Assembly (NCBI RefSeq): GCF_900476395.1
Contig: NZ_UIHB01000001.1
Span: 440,217-504,216 of the forward strand
DNA length: 64,000 bases
DNA from: Xanthomonas euroxanthea
Lineage (GTDB): Bacteria > Pseudomonadota > Gammaproteobacteria > Xanthomonadales > Xanthomonadaceae
Direction of reading: 5' to 3'
This document shows, piece after piece, positions 9,069 to 17,805 of the stretch. The position numbers were made by a program, and so were the translations under genes. How positions within the stretch are numbered: the first letter of the stretch is position 1; every line of letters begins with the position of its first letter. Under the pieces are notes generated by a model. It was not told where the DNA came from, searched no databases, and was given only the letters and a program-made list of their open reading frames with translations.

Positions 9069-9271
9069 CATTGGAGGCGCCGATATCCGACAGGGCCGGA
9101 ACAGGGGGGATCCAGATTTCCCTGTCGGACATCGACATAAGTCGGTCAGTGAAGCGAGTCAGGTCAAAAAATGACGTGGCGGGTCACACAGAGCACCTAG
9201 CTTGCGACCAAGTGCCGGCTGAACGCAAGCCCCCAACATCATCATTTGTGGGCCACGTCGCAGTCAGCCAC

Positions 9272-9751
9272 TCAGGGAATCTGCTGGCGTGTGTTGCGGG
9301 GTGCGGTCTGCCGTTGAATCTCACGGATCACCCGCGGTGGTGCACCGATGCGTGGCGGCGGCCGCGACGGCGGCGCACCGGTCGCCGGGGGGCGGTTGGG
9401 TTGCTGCGGGCGCGGCCCGTTGGGGCGGGGGCCGTTCGGACGCGGGCCGTAGAACGAGCCATTCGGACGCGGCGGCCGGTACTGCGGGCGTCGATCGTTC
9501 TGGCGGTAGTAATAGCCGCCACCGCCGCGGTAGACCGGATACACCGGGTAGTCGTACAGCCCGATCGACCCGGCACCATAGGGGTAGCCGTACGGGCTGC
9601 CGTAGGAATACGGTGAGTACCCCGGCGGGTAGCGGTACTGCACCGCGGGCGCGCCGCGGTAATAGCCGCCCGACCCAGCGCCGGTGTAGTCGTACGTTGC
9701 GCAGCCGCCCAGGGCCAACAGCCCGGCGGCGAAGATCAGACGGAATTTCAT
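9272..9751 (-). CDS. Proline/tyrosine/glycine-rich lipoprotein
   Basis: Protein of 159 residues with a lipoprotein signal (MKFRLIFAAGLLALGGC; lipid-modified Cys at residue 17). The rest is low complexity: a Gly/Tyr-rich part (GSGGYYRGAP, SPYSYGSPYGYPYG, YPVYRGGGGYYYRQ) and then an Arg/Pro/Asn-rich part with imperfect repeats of the type RPNGPRPNG. There is no enzymatic domain. Such composition suggests a flexible envelope-anchored protein. The function is unknown. Its transcript probably ends at the terminator near 9032. Confidence 0.8.
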   Translation of the reverse strand: MKFRLIFAAGLLALGGCATYDYTGAGSGGYYRGAPAVQYRYPPGYSPYSYGSPYGYPYGAGSIGLYDYPVYPVYRGGGGYYYRQNDRRPQYRPPRPNGSFYGPRPNGPRPNGPRPQQPNRPPATGAPPSRPPPRIGAPPRVIREIQRQTAPRNTRQQIP

Positions 9752-9908
9752 CGATGGTGCCCTCCTGCAACCATGGTGTCACTTTCGAGCCGATGCTTTG
9801 AATCGGTCCTTAACTGTGCCGCAATGTGGCGCTTCTTCATCGATCCAGCATGCGCGGGCAGTGCGCCTGCAGCCGTGAAGGCGGGGACGATACGTTAATC
9901 TTGCAGGC

Positions 9909-10868
9909 ATGATCGAGACGGTCCCTCCTGCCCATTCCGACGTCCTGCAAGCCGCTGCGCGCATCGCGCCGCAGTGCGCGCCGACACCGCTGCTGACCGC
10001 GCACAGCCTGGACGCCCTCTGCGGCGCGCAGCTGTTCTTCAAGGCCGAACACCTGCAGCGCAGCGGCGCATTCAAGTTCCGTGGTGCCTGCAACGCGGTG
10101 TGGTCATTGCCGGCCGGGCTTGCCGCACGCGGTGTGGTCACCCATTCGTCCGGCAATCACGGCGCCGCACTGGCGCTTGCCGCGCGCACGCGCGGGATCG
10201 GCTGCCATGTGGTGGTGCCCGAAGGCGCGGTGGCCGCCAAGCTGGCCAATATTTCCCGTCACGGCGCCACGCTGTGGCGTTGCGCGCCCACCATCGCGGC
10301 GCGCGAGCAGATGTGTGCCGAGGTCCAGGCCGGCAGCGGCGCGACGCTGGTGCATCCGTATACCGACCCGGCCGTGATCGCCGGGCAGGGCACCGCCGCG
10401 CTGGAGCTGCTGCGGCAGAGCGGCGGGCTGGACGTGCTGGTGGCACCGGTCGGAGGCGGCGGGCTGGCGGCAGGCACTGCGCTGGCGCTGCAAGCGGCGC
10501 CGGGCTGCAAGCTGGTGCTGGCCGAGCCGAGCGGGGCGGCCGATACCGCGCGCTCGCTGGCGGCTGGCGAGCGCCTGGTCGACTTCGTGCCCGACACGCT
10601 CTGCGACGGCCTGCGCGGCACCCTGGGCGCGCCGAATTTCGCGCTGTTGCAGGCCGCCGGCGCTCAGGTGATCACCGTGGACGATGCGGCGGTGGTGCAG
10701 GCGATGCGGTTGATCTGGCAGGTCCTCAAACAGGTCGTGGAGCCGTCCTCGGCGATTGCGCTGGCGGCGGTGCTGGCCGACCCGGCACGCTTCGCCGGGC
10801 GGCGGGTCGGGCTGATCCTGTCCGGCGGCAATGTCGACCTGGACGCGCTGCCCTGGGCCGCGGCGTGA
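9909..10868 (+). CDS. PLP-dependent serine/threonine dehydratase family protein
   Basis: Fold-type II PLP enzyme of 319 residues, a single catalytic domain with no ACT regulatory domain. The PLP lysine lies in SGAFKFRGACNA (Lys56), the substrate loop is SSGNHGAALALAAR and the phosphate-binding glycine loop is VGGGGLAAG. It ends ILSGGNVDLDALPW, as in serine racemase, threo-3-hydroxyaspartate dehydratase and catabolic threonine dehydratase. Which of these it is cannot be decided by eye. The last codon overlaps the start of the next gene by 4 bp (GTGA), so the two are translationally coupled. Confidence 0.88.
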   Translation: MIETVPPAHSDVLQAAARIAPQCAPTPLLTAHSLDALCGAQLFFKAEHLQRSGAFKFRGACNAVWSLPAGLAARGVVTHSSGNHGAALALAARTRGIGCHVVVPEGAVAAKLANISRHGATLWRCAPTIAAREQMCAEVQAGSGATLVHPYTDPAVIAGQGTAALELLRQSGGLDVLVAPVGGGGLAAGTALALQAAPGCKLVLAEPSGAADTARSLAAGERLVDFVPDTLCDGLRGTLGAPNFALLQAAGAQVITVDDAAVVQAMRLIWQVLKQVVEPSSAIALAAVLADPARFAGRRVGLILSGGNVDLDALPWAAA

Positions 10869-11470
10869 GCAGGCGCTCGCGCGGGATCGGTCTGTGGGGC
10901 TGGTGCTGGCGCCTGTGCATGCTGGCGCTGATCTGGCTGGTGGGCGTGGCCGGCTGGATCGTCTGGGTCGGCGATCGCGACCAGGCCGCGCCGGCCGACG
11001 TGATCATCGTGCTGGGTGCGGCCGCCTACGACGCGCGCCCCTCGCCGGTGTTCGAGGAGCGCATCCGGCATGCGCTGGACCTGTACACGCAGGGCTACGC
11101 GCCGCGGCTGCTGTTCACCGGCGGCTTCGGCAACGGCGCGCGCTTTGCCGAATCGCAGGTGGCGCGGCGCTATGCGCTACGCCACGGCGTCCCGCCGGAA
11201 GCGATCGTGATCGAGACGGTCTCGCGCACCACCCGGCAGAATCTGCAACAGGCGCGCGCGCTGATGGACCGGCACGGCATGCACCGGGCGATCATCGTCA
11301 GTGACCCCTTGCACATGGCGCGCGCGCTGCGGCTGAGCCAGGAGCTGGGGGTGGACGCGCTGGCCTCCTCCACGCCCAGCACGCGCTTTCGCAGCTTCCA
11401 CACCAGCTGGCGCTTCCTGCTGCAGGAGGTCTATTACTTCCACCGCGATCTGGTGGTGCAGGGCGCCTGA
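10865..11470 (+). CDS. YdcF family (DUF218) membrane protein
   Basis: Protein of 201 residues with one N-terminal transmembrane helix (WCWRLCMLALIWLVGVAGWIVWV) and a DUF218 domain: ADVIIVLGAAAYDARPSPVFEERIRHALDLY, LLFTGGFGNGARFAESQVARRYAL, VIETVSRTTRQNLQQA, IIVSDPLHMARALRLS. The family includes E. coli YdcF and SanA-like envelope proteins; its biochemical role is not settled. The start is GTG at 10865, which overlaps the dehydratase stop codon; the frame upstream of this is antisense or shifted noise. It is probably in one operon with the dehydratase. Confidence 0.87.
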   Translation: MSRRSRGIGLWGWCWRLCMLALIWLVGVAGWIVWVGDRDQAAPADVIIVLGAAAYDARPSPVFEERIRHALDLYTQGYAPRLLFTGGFGNGARFAESQVARRYALRHGVPPEAIVIETVSRTTRQNLQQARALMDRHGMHRAIIVSDPLHMARALRLSQELGVDALASSTPSTRFRSFHTSWRFLLQEVYYFHRDLVVQGA

Positions 11471-11550
11471 GGCCGGGTGTGCTGCATGGCAGGCGTGTCC
11501 AAGCGCAGCACGCGCTCTATGATGCGGCTTTCCCAGCGGCAGGTGCGAGC

Positions 11551-11970
11551 ATGAGCGAGCGCAATCGGCAACACGCCATCGGCCTGGTCCAGGCCTATTA
11601 CGACGCATTCAACCGCGGCGATTGGGATGCCATGCTGGCGTTCCTGGCCGACGATGTCGCGCACGACCTCAATCAGGGCCCGCGCGAGATCGGCCGGGCG
11701 GCATTTGCCGCCTTCCTGCAACGCATGAACGACAGCTACCGCGAGCAGCTGCGCGATGTCGTGGTCACCGCCAACGAGGACGGCACGCGGGTCGGTGCCG
11801 AGTACGTGGTGCACGGGGTCTACCACACCACCGACGAAGGCCTGCCGGAGGCCAACGGGCAGACCTACGTGCTGCCGGGCGGTGCATTCTTCACTGTGCA
11901 CGACGGCAGGATCACCCGTGTCACCAACTACTACAACCTGCAGGAATGGATCGCGCAGGTGGCGCGCTGA
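11551..11970 (+). CDS. NTF2-like / ketosteroid isomerase-related protein
   Basis: Protein of 139 residues with the NTF2/SnoaL-like alpha+beta fold pattern: an opening helix (AIGLVQAYYDAFNRGDWDAMLAFLADDVAHDLNQGPREIGR), a middle strand (GTRVGAEYVVHGVYHTTDEG) and a C-terminal strand (FFTVHDGRITRVTNYYNLQEW). The start at 11551 is chosen since the upstream extension is not conserved-looking. These domains bind small hydrophobic ligands or act as isomerases or hydratases. The ligand is unknown. It follows the YdcF gene by 80 bp and may belong to the same transcript. Confidence 0.82.
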   Translation: MSERNRQHAIGLVQAYYDAFNRGDWDAMLAFLADDVAHDLNQGPREIGRAAFAAFLQRMNDSYREQLRDVVVTANEDGTRVGAEYVVHGVYHTTDEGLPEANGQTYVLPGGAFFTVHDGRITRVTNYYNLQEWIAQVAR

Positions 11971-11999
11971 GTGCATCGATCGGCGCGGGCCAGCCCTGC

Positions 12000-12066
12000 G
12001 TAGGAGCGCACCCGGGCGCGACCAGGCATTGCGGTAACGCCTCATCGCGCCTGGGTGCGCTCCTAC
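12000..12066. repeat. Palindromic intergenic repeat, copy 1
   Basis: 22-bp arms (GTAGGAGCGCACCCGGGCGC at the left, its near-complement at 12045-12066) around a 23-bp centre containing GGTAACGCCTCATCGCG. A second copy with the same centre follows at 12161, and an isolated half-copy is at 46648-46671. This is a REP-like dispersed element. Confidence 0.85.
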
Positions 12067-12160
12067 GTGGTGGGTTCGGTGTTGTGGCATGACTCCGGCG
12101 TTGCGGCATGACGCGGTGCATACCTTGCCTGGACCGATCGGCATGGGCAGCCAGACCTGC

Positions 12161-12228
12161 GCAGGAGCGCACCCGGGCGCGATGGGTGTTACCGGTAACG
12201 CCCCATCGCGCGCAAGCGCGCTCCTGCG
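12161..12228. repeat. Palindromic intergenic repeat, copy 2
   Basis: Same organisation as the copy at 12000: GCAGGAGCGCACCCGGGCGC, centre GGTAACGCCCCATCGCG, then GCGCGCTCCTGCGC. It is 12 bp from the lpxO stop codon, so it probably forms the 3' hairpin of the lpxO transcript. Confidence 0.8.
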
Positions 12229-12240
12229 CGGTGGTCCGGG

Positions 12241-13146
12241 TTACAGCAGCACGATCCCGACCACCACCAGGATGAAGATGCCCCACTTGAGCGTCTGGTA
12301 CAGCGGGTTGTTGCGCTCCTTCAGCGCCTTGGCCTTCAGCCGCGCGGCATAGAAGTAGCGGAACACGCGGTTGATGCCGCCGGTCTTGTCGCCTTCCTGG
12401 TTGGGCGAGGCACCGGCCGAGAGCAGGCTGCGGCCGACGAAGCGGTTCACCGCCGCGGCCCAGCGCCAGCGCATCGGGCGCTCGATGTCGCAGAACAGGA
12501 TGATGCGGTCCTGGTCGGTGTCGTTGCGCGCGTAGTGGATGTAGGTCTCGTCGAACATCGTCCATTCGCCATCGCGCCAGCTGTGGCGCTGCCCGTCGAC
12601 GTCGATGAAGCAGCGGTCGTCGTTGGGCGTGGCCAAACCCAGGTGCAGGCGCATGGACCCGGCGAACGGGTCGCGGTGCGGGCGCAGTTCGCTGCCCGGC
12701 GGCAACTCGGCGAACATCGCGGCCTTGACCGTGGGGATGGACTTCAGCAGCGCGGTGGTCTGCGGGCACAGCTCGGACGCCGACGGGTGCGCGGTGCCGT
12801 ACCACTTCAGATAGAAGCGCTTCCAGCCGCGGCGGAAGAACGAGTTGAAGCCGATGTCGGTGTAGCCGTCGGCGGCGCGGATCTTCTGCATCTGCTGCAG
12901 CGCCACCGCTTCATCGCGGATCAGGGGCCAGTTGGCGCGCAGCGGCGCCAGTTCCGGGAATTCCTTGCCGGGATCGATGAACGGTGTGGTCGGCACCCGC
13001 GAACACAGATACATCAGCGTGTTGATCGGCGCCATGAAGGTGGAATGGTCCAGCAGCTGCCGGCTGAGCCGGTGCCGCACGCGACCGCGGTAATGGATGT
13101 ACAGCGCCGATGCGATGAACAGCGCGATGATGAGCCACTTCAACAT
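12241..13146 (-). CDS. lpxO: Aspartyl/asparaginyl beta-hydroxylase family dioxygenase, lipid A hydroxylase LpxO-like
   Basis: Fe(II)/2-oxoglutarate dioxygenase of 301 residues, membrane-associated through an N-terminal helix (MLKWLIIALFIASALYIHY) and a C-terminal helix (LKWGIFILVVVGIVLL). The core shows the family motif ELRPHRDPFAGSMRLHLGL (His-x-Asp) and DETYIHYARN with the distal His, then the 2-oxoglutarate Arg region. LpxO adds a 2-OH group to secondary acyl chains of lipid A on the inner-membrane face. The start at 13146 puts the transmembrane segment first. Single gene. The symbol rests on domain layout and should be read as LpxO-like. Confidence 0.82.
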   Translation of the reverse strand: MLKWLIIALFIASALYIHYRGRVRHRLSRQLLDHSTFMAPINTLMYLCSRVPTTPFIDPGKEFPELAPLRANWPLIRDEAVALQQMQKIRAADGYTDIGFNSFFRRGWKRFYLKWYGTAHPSASELCPQTTALLKSIPTVKAAMFAELPPGSELRPHRDPFAGSMRLHLGLATPNDDRCFIDVDGQRHSWRDGEWTMFDETYIHYARNDTDQDRIILFCDIERPMRWRWAAAVNRFVGRSLLSAGASPNQEGDKTGGINRVFRYFYAARLKAKALKERNNPLYQTLKWGIFILVVVGIVLL

Positions 13147-13487
13147 TGGGAAGACCAATTGGGGGGCGGGGGCCGCAACCATCAGCGCGGCGATCAAAAC
13201 GACAAACGGCCGGGCGGGCGCTGGCGGTGCTCGGAACCTGCATGTATCACGCGTACACGGCGGTCCCTGCGCGCCGTCTGCAGCCACCTGGCGATCGCTT
13301 GCGACGTAGTGCGAGCCACGCTGGTTGAGGCATTGAACAAGGTGAGCCGCAACAGGAACCTGCGGCCGTTGACTGCTGAATTCTACCGGGTGTCGGGACC
13401 GAGCCTGACAGGTCGGCATTGGTGTGGTCGCAAAACTGTGTGTCTCGCCGGCAGCGGCTGCGGTGCTGCCGGCGATCTGCACCGTCG
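13147..13487. other. Gap between lpxO and bioC with no gene seen
   Basis: 341 bp. Frames in it are short and look like extensions of the neighbours. It must hold the lpxO promoter and the end of the biotin transcript, but no clear terminator hairpin with a T tract was found. Confidence 0.5.
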
Positions 13488-14372
13488 CTAGTCGATGCGG
13501 CGGCGGATCGGAATCGAGGCCACCGGCACGCTGGCGACGTCATGCCCCTGTTCGCGGATGGGCGCGCCCGGTGCCGGTGCCCAGGCATGGGCATAGATCA
13601 CTTCCCAGGAGCTGGGCAAGGTGCCGTCCGGCCGCCGCAGCGGCTCGTAGGCGGCGCTGGCGGCGGCAAAGCGGCCGCGCCCGGTCAGGGTGGCGCGGCG
13701 ATTGCTGAGCGCGTTGGTGGCACCCATCGCGCGCAGTTCGCGCATCAGCGCGGGCAGGTCGCTGTAGGTCAGCGTGAACAGGTCGCGGTCCAGCACCGGG
13801 TCGCGGAAGCCGGACATCAGCAAGGCATCGCCGAACTGGGCGATCGGCGGGAAGCGGCTGACATGCGGGGCCGGGTCGGCCTGGGCGAAGGCCTCGCGCA
13901 ATTCGATCAGTGTCTCCGGGCCGAAGGTGGAGCACAGCAACAGGCCGCCCGGCCGCAGCGCGCGGCGGAAACCGGCGAATACTGCCGGCAGGTCTTCCAC
14001 CCACTGCAGGCACAGGTTGCTGAAGATCACATCCACGCTGCCGTCGGCCACCGGCAAGGCGCGCGCATCGGCGCAGACCTGCGCGAACGGCTTCCACCAG
14101 CCCGCCGCCTTGCGCGCCTGGCGCAGCATCGGCATGGCCTGGTCCAGCGCGATCACCTGCGCCTTGGGCCAGCGCTTCTTGATCGCGGCGCTGGCATGGC
14201 CGGGGCCGGCGCCGATATCCAGCACCACCTTGGGCACCTGGTCGCCCAGGTAGTCGAGCGATTCGAGCAGGCGCGCTTCGGCTTCGCGCTGTAGCGCGGC
14301 GGCGGCGGCATAGCTGCTGGCGGCACGCGCAAAGGCGCGCCGGACGTGGCGGGGGTCGAAAGTACTGTTCAT
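13488..14372 (-). CDS. bioC: Malonyl-[ACP] O-methyltransferase
   Basis: SAM-dependent methyltransferase of 294 residues that caps malonyl-ACP to start pimelate synthesis. The SAM motif I is VVLDIGAGPGHAS (residues 49-61); DVIFSNLCLQWVEDLPAVFAGFRRALRPGGLLLCSTFGPETLIELREAF is the BioC-typical core (NLCLQW, TFGPETL). The opening FDPRHVRRAFARAASSYAAAAALQREAEARLLESLDYL is the usual BioC N-terminus. Last gene of the minus-strand biotin run; a 267-bp gap separates it from the SDR gene. Its product is released by BioH, encoded two genes upstream. Confidence 0.94.
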   Translation of the reverse strand: MNSTFDPRHVRRAFARAASSYAAAAALQREAEARLLESLDYLGDQVPKVVLDIGAGPGHASAAIKKRWPKAQVIALDQAMPMLRQARKAAGWWKPFAQVCADARALPVADGSVDVIFSNLCLQWVEDLPAVFAGFRRALRPGGLLLCSTFGPETLIELREAFAQADPAPHVSRFPPIAQFGDALLMSGFRDPVLDRDLFTLTYSDLPALMRELRAMGATNALSNRRATLTGRGRFAAASAAYEPLRRPDGTLPSSWEVIYAHAWAPAPGAPIREQGHDVASVPVASIPIRRRID

Positions 14373-14639
14373 GAGCGGCGCTATTGTCGCCTGTGGCCGG
14401 GGCGGAGGGAATCGATGTGTGGTGCGGGTGCGGACTGGCGATCGGCCCGGAGCAGTGCAAGCGGTCGGTCCGCCAGCGACAGCATGGCGACCGCAATGGA
14501 CCGGCAGGGTATCTCGACGAGCGCGTCGTTGAAGCAACCGGAACGTCCGCCGCAGTTGCCGCAACCATCGGCCCGCAACGTCCGCCTCGAGCGCGTCGGC
14601 CACCGCATTGGCCACACCCATCGGCATGGCCGGCGCGTC

Positions 14640-15422
14640 CTAGAACGTGCCGGGATAGCTGCCGCCGTCGATCAGCAGGTTCTGCCCGGTGATGTAGCCG
14701 GCCTGCGCGCTGCACAGGAACGCGCAGGCCGCGCCGAATTCGTCCGGCTCGCCGAAGCGTGCGGCCGGAATGCCTGCACGCTTGCGCTCGGCGACCTCTT
14801 CGGCGCCGAGGCCTTGCTGTCGGGCGATTGCCGCGAAGTTGCCGCGCAGGCGGTCGGTGGCGAACTGGCCGGGCAATAGATTGTTGATGGTGACGTTGTC
14901 GGCGACCGTGCTGCGCGCCAGCCCGGCGACGAAGCCGGTGAGGCCGGCACGCGCGCCATTGGACAGGCCCAGGATGTCGATCGGCGCCTTCACCGCACTG
15001 GAGGTGATGTTGACGATGCGGCCGAAGCGCCGTGCGCGCATCGCATCGACGCTGGCGCGGATCAACTCGATCGGCGCCAGCATGTTGGCATCCAGTGCGC
15101 GCAGCCAGTCGTCGCGTTCCCACTGGCGAAAATCGCCGGGCGGCGGGCCACCGGCGTTGTTGATGAGGATATCCACCTGCGGGCAGGCGGCGAGGGCATC
15201 GCTGCGTCCCTGCGGGGTGGCGATATCGGCCGCCACGCTGCGCACTTCGCCGGCGCCCGGCAGTGCGCGCAGCGCATCGGCGGACTGCTCCAGGGCATCG
15301 CGGCCGCGCGCGACGATCACCACGTTGACGCCTTCGCTGGCCAGCGCGCTTGCGCAGCCCAATCCCAGGCCCTTGCTGGCGGCGCACACCAATGCCCAGC
15401 GCCCGGCGATTCCCAGATCCAT
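14640..15422 (-). CDS. Atypical short-chain dehydrogenase/reductase in the biotin gene run
   Basis: Rossmann-fold SDR of 260 residues. The cofactor loop reads CAASKGLGLGCA (13-24) and NNAG is present (residues 89-92 region), as are the Ser pair in NITSSAVKAP and the C-terminal GQNLLIDGGSYPG. The catalytic Tyr-x-x-x-Lys is not there: the aligned stretch is SNGARAGL, with Ser154 and Arg158 in place of Tyr and Lys. It may therefore use another mechanism or act without oxidoreduction. It lies between bioH (43 bp away) and bioC on the same strand. A role in fatty-acyl or pimeloyl chemistry would fit but is inference. Confidence 0.85.
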   Translation of the reverse strand: MDLGIAGRWALVCAASKGLGLGCASALASEGVNVVIVARGRDALEQSADALRALPGAGEVRSVAADIATPQGRSDALAACPQVDILINNAGGPPPGDFRQWERDDWLRALDANMLAPIELIRASVDAMRARRFGRIVNITSSAVKAPIDILGLSNGARAGLTGFVAGLARSTVADNVTINNLLPGQFATDRLRGNFAAIARQQGLGAEEVAERKRAGIPAARFGEPDEFGAACAFLCSAQAGYITGQNLLIDGGSYPGTF

Positions 15423-15465
15423 GCGTGTGTCCTCGATCAGCGATGGCGCATGATCGACGATCGGT

Positions 15466-16227
15466 TCACGGCACGGACGCAACGAAGCGTTGCAGCGCCT
15501 CGGCGACCTGGTCGGCGTGGCCAAGAAACGGTGCGTGGCCGCCACCGGCAATGGTCAATGCCTGCGCGTGCGGAGCCAGCGCCGCGGAGGCCTGCATGCC
15601 GGCCGCCGGCACCAGCCGGTCGCGCTGGCCGGCAATCCACAGGCTGGGGCGTGTCAGCTGCGGCAGCGCGCGGCGCAGGTCGGTGCGCTCCAGCAGGCCA
15701 AGACCTTGCTGCAACGCTGCGGCGGCTGGTTCGCCGCGCGCCACCAGCGTCTCGCGCAGGCTGCGCAACTCGGCGCGGGCATGCGCCGAGCCCAGCGTGT
15801 CCAGCGCCAGAAAGCGCTCCAGCGTGCCGCGATAATCGCGCGCCAGGTCCTGGCCGAATTGCACGAATACCTCGCGCTCGACCGCGTCGGGCCACTCGGG
15901 GCCACGCACAAAACGCGGCGTGGCCGCGATCATCGCCAGCCCGCGCACCTTGGGCTGGGTGGCTGCGGCATGCAGTGCGAACAGCCCGCCCAGCGACCAG
16001 CCGACCCACACCGCCGGCGGGGTGGCCGCGGCGATGCCGGCGACCACGTCCGGCAGCGCCAGCGGTGTGCTGTCCTCGCGGCTGAAACCGTGCCCGGGCA
16101 GGTCCACCAGATGCAGTTGATGGTGCGCGGCCAGGCGTTCCACCAGCGGCGCGAACACGCCGCCGTGCAACGCCCAACCATGCAGAAGAACCAGCGCAGG
16201 CCCGTGGCCGATGACATCGATATGCAT
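15466..16227 (-). CDS. bioH: Pimeloyl-[ACP] methyl ester esterase
   Basis: Alpha/beta hydrolase of 253 residues that removes the methyl cap from pimeloyl-ACP methyl ester, ending the BioC-started chain. It has LVLLHGWALHGGVF near the N-terminus, VDLPGHGFS, the nucleophile elbow VGWSLGGLFAL (Ser78), IAGQRDRLVPAAG with the acid and GGGHAPFLGHAD with the His; GWSLGG and HGWALHG are typical BioH sequences. The start at 16227 (MHIDVIGHGPALVLLHG) gives the normal N-terminus. It is in the same strand and order as bioF and bioC. Confidence 0.94.
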   Translation of the reverse strand: MHIDVIGHGPALVLLHGWALHGGVFAPLVERLAAHHQLHLVDLPGHGFSREDSTPLALPDVVAGIAAATPPAVWVGWSLGGLFALHAAATQPKVRGLAMIAATPRFVRGPEWPDAVEREVFVQFGQDLARDYRGTLERFLALDTLGSAHARAELRSLRETLVARGEPAAAALQQGLGLLERTDLRRALPQLTRPSLWIAGQRDRLVPAAGMQASAALAPHAQALTIAGGGHAPFLGHADQVAEALQRFVASVP

Positions 16228-16502
16228 GCGGGGATTGTCGCCGATTGGACAATCGGTGCGCGCAGATCCGTGCCGAGTCGGCGCATGGCGCTTGTACGTG
16301 GCGCGTTGACTCCGGGATCCGAAGCAGCTCCGTTGCGTGCGCACATGACCCTGATCGCGGCAGTGGCAACGCCAATGATCCATCAGGTGTCAGCTGGGTG
16401 TGGATTGTGCGCGCAGCGCTGCGGTCTCAGTCGAGCGATCCGTGCCATCCCGGGCACCGGCGGCGCTGCCCGGCTGCTGGGCAAGCGTCTTGATCGTCGC
16501 CT

Positions 16503-17708
16503 TCAGGCCGACGCACGCAGTGGCTGCCGACTGACCACATCGCGCGCCTGCACGATGGCCTCGATCAAGGCCTGCACCTGCTGCGGCGTATGCAGCGCGG
16601 ACAGGGTCACACGCAGACGCGCCTTGCCTTCGGGCACGGTGGGCGGACGAATCGCGCCAACCAGGAAGCCGGCCTGTTCCAGCGCGGCGGACATCGCCAT
16701 CACCGTGGCTTCTTCGCCGCACAGCAAGGGCTGGATCGGCGTATCCGAGGCCATCAGTTCGAAGCCGTGCCGGCGTGCGCCATCGCGGAAACTGCCGATC
16801 GACTCGACCAGCTTGGCGCGTCGCCAATCGTCGCGACGCGCCAGGCGCACCGCCGCCAGGGTTGCAGCGACCTGCGCCGGCGGCAACGCGGTGGTGTAGA
16901 TGTAGGGGCGCGCGGTTTCGGCCAGATGGCGTACCAGCGCTTCATCGCCGACAACGACCGCGCCATAGCCACCGAGCGCCTTGCCCAGGGTCACCAACTG
17001 CAGCGGCACCTCGGCCACGCCCAGTCCGGCATCGGCCACGCAGCCGCGCCCCTGCGGGCCGAGCACGCCCACGCCGTGTGCGTCGTCGACATAGAACAGC
17101 GCCTGCTGCATGCGCGCCACCAGGCTCAACGCGCGCAGCGGGGCCACATCGCCATCCATGCTGAAGACGCCATCGCTGGCCAGCATCGCCGCGCCCTCGG
17201 GCGCGCCCTTGAGCTGACGCATCGCGCCTTCCACATCCAGGTGCGGATAGCGGCGCAGCCGGCAGCCGGCCAGGCGCGTGGCATCGAGCAGGCTGGCGTG
17301 GTTGAGCCGGTCCTGCACGCAGACATCGTCGTCCTCGCTGAGCAGGGCCTGCTGCACCGCCAGATTGGCGACAAAGCCGCTGCCGAACAGCAGGGCCGAC
17401 GGATAACCCAGCCACTGCGCGATCTCGCGCTCCAGCGCTTCGTGCGCGGTGTGGTGGCCGCAGATCAGGTGCGAGGCGGTGGCGCCGGCGCCATCGCGCG
17501 CGGCGGCGTCCTGCAACGCAGCGACCACTTCGAACTGTTGCGACAGGCCCAGATAATCGTTGGAGCAGAAGCCGGTCAGCCAGCGGCCATCGATCTCCAG
17601 CCGCACGCCATCGCGCCGGCCCACCAGCCGCCGTACCCGCACCCGTTCCTGGGCCACACGCAAGGTGCGCAGCGACGAAATCCGTTCGTGCAGATCGGGG
17701 CGAGCCAT
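16503..17708 (-). CDS. bioF: 8-amino-7-oxononanoate synthase
   Basis: PLP enzyme of 401 residues that condenses pimeloyl-ACP with L-alanine. Family marks: [12 protein letters not shown] (48-59), [21 protein letters not shown], the cofactor-ring-stacking and Asp region [18 protein letters not shown] (206-223) and the PLP lysine in [11 protein letters not shown] (Lys243). The C-terminus [22 protein letters not shown] is characteristic. The start at 17708 ([10 protein letters not shown]) is the usual one. It lies 97 bp downstream of bioB and 275 bp upstream of bioH on the minus strand. Confidence 0.97.
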   Translation of the reverse strand: MARPDLHERISSLRTLRVAQERVRVRRLVGRRDGVRLEIDGRWLTGFCSNDYLGLSQQFEVVAALQDAAARDGAGATASHLICGHHTAHEALEREIAQWLGYPSALLFGSGFVANLAVQQALLSEDDDVCVQDRLNHASLLDATRLAGCRLRRYPHLDVEGAMRQLKGAPEGAAMLASDGVFSMDGDVAPLRALSLVARMQQALFYVDDAHGVGVLGPQGRGCVADAGLGVAEVPLQLVTLGKALGGYGAVVVGDEALVRHLAETARPYIYTTALPPAQVAATLAAVRLARRDDWRRAKLVESIGSFRDGARRHGFELMASDTPIQPLLCGEEATVMAMSAALEQAGFLVGAIRPPTVPEGKARLRVTLSALHTPQQVQALIEAIVQARDVVSRQPLRASA

Positions 17709-17805
17709 GGGGGCGTTCAGCGGCAGAAAGGTGCGCTAGCGTAGCCTGCCGCGCACGGCGCGCCCAGCCGGCACCGACGATCGGTGCCGGGTGCTCGCTT
17801 CGCGG

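Noticed and set aside
8793..9071. Minus-strand frame of 92 codons upstream of mnmG
   Set aside because: It crosses both the plus- and minus-strand terminator hairpins and has no coding signature.
9974..10864. Plus-strand frame running into the YdcF gene
   Set aside because: It is a shifted frame of the dehydratase gene; YdcF starts at the GTG overlapping the dehydratase stop.
14373..14639. A further small gene between the SDR and bioC
   Set aside because: Frames in this gap lack a ribosome binding site and any recognisable motif; left as intergenic.
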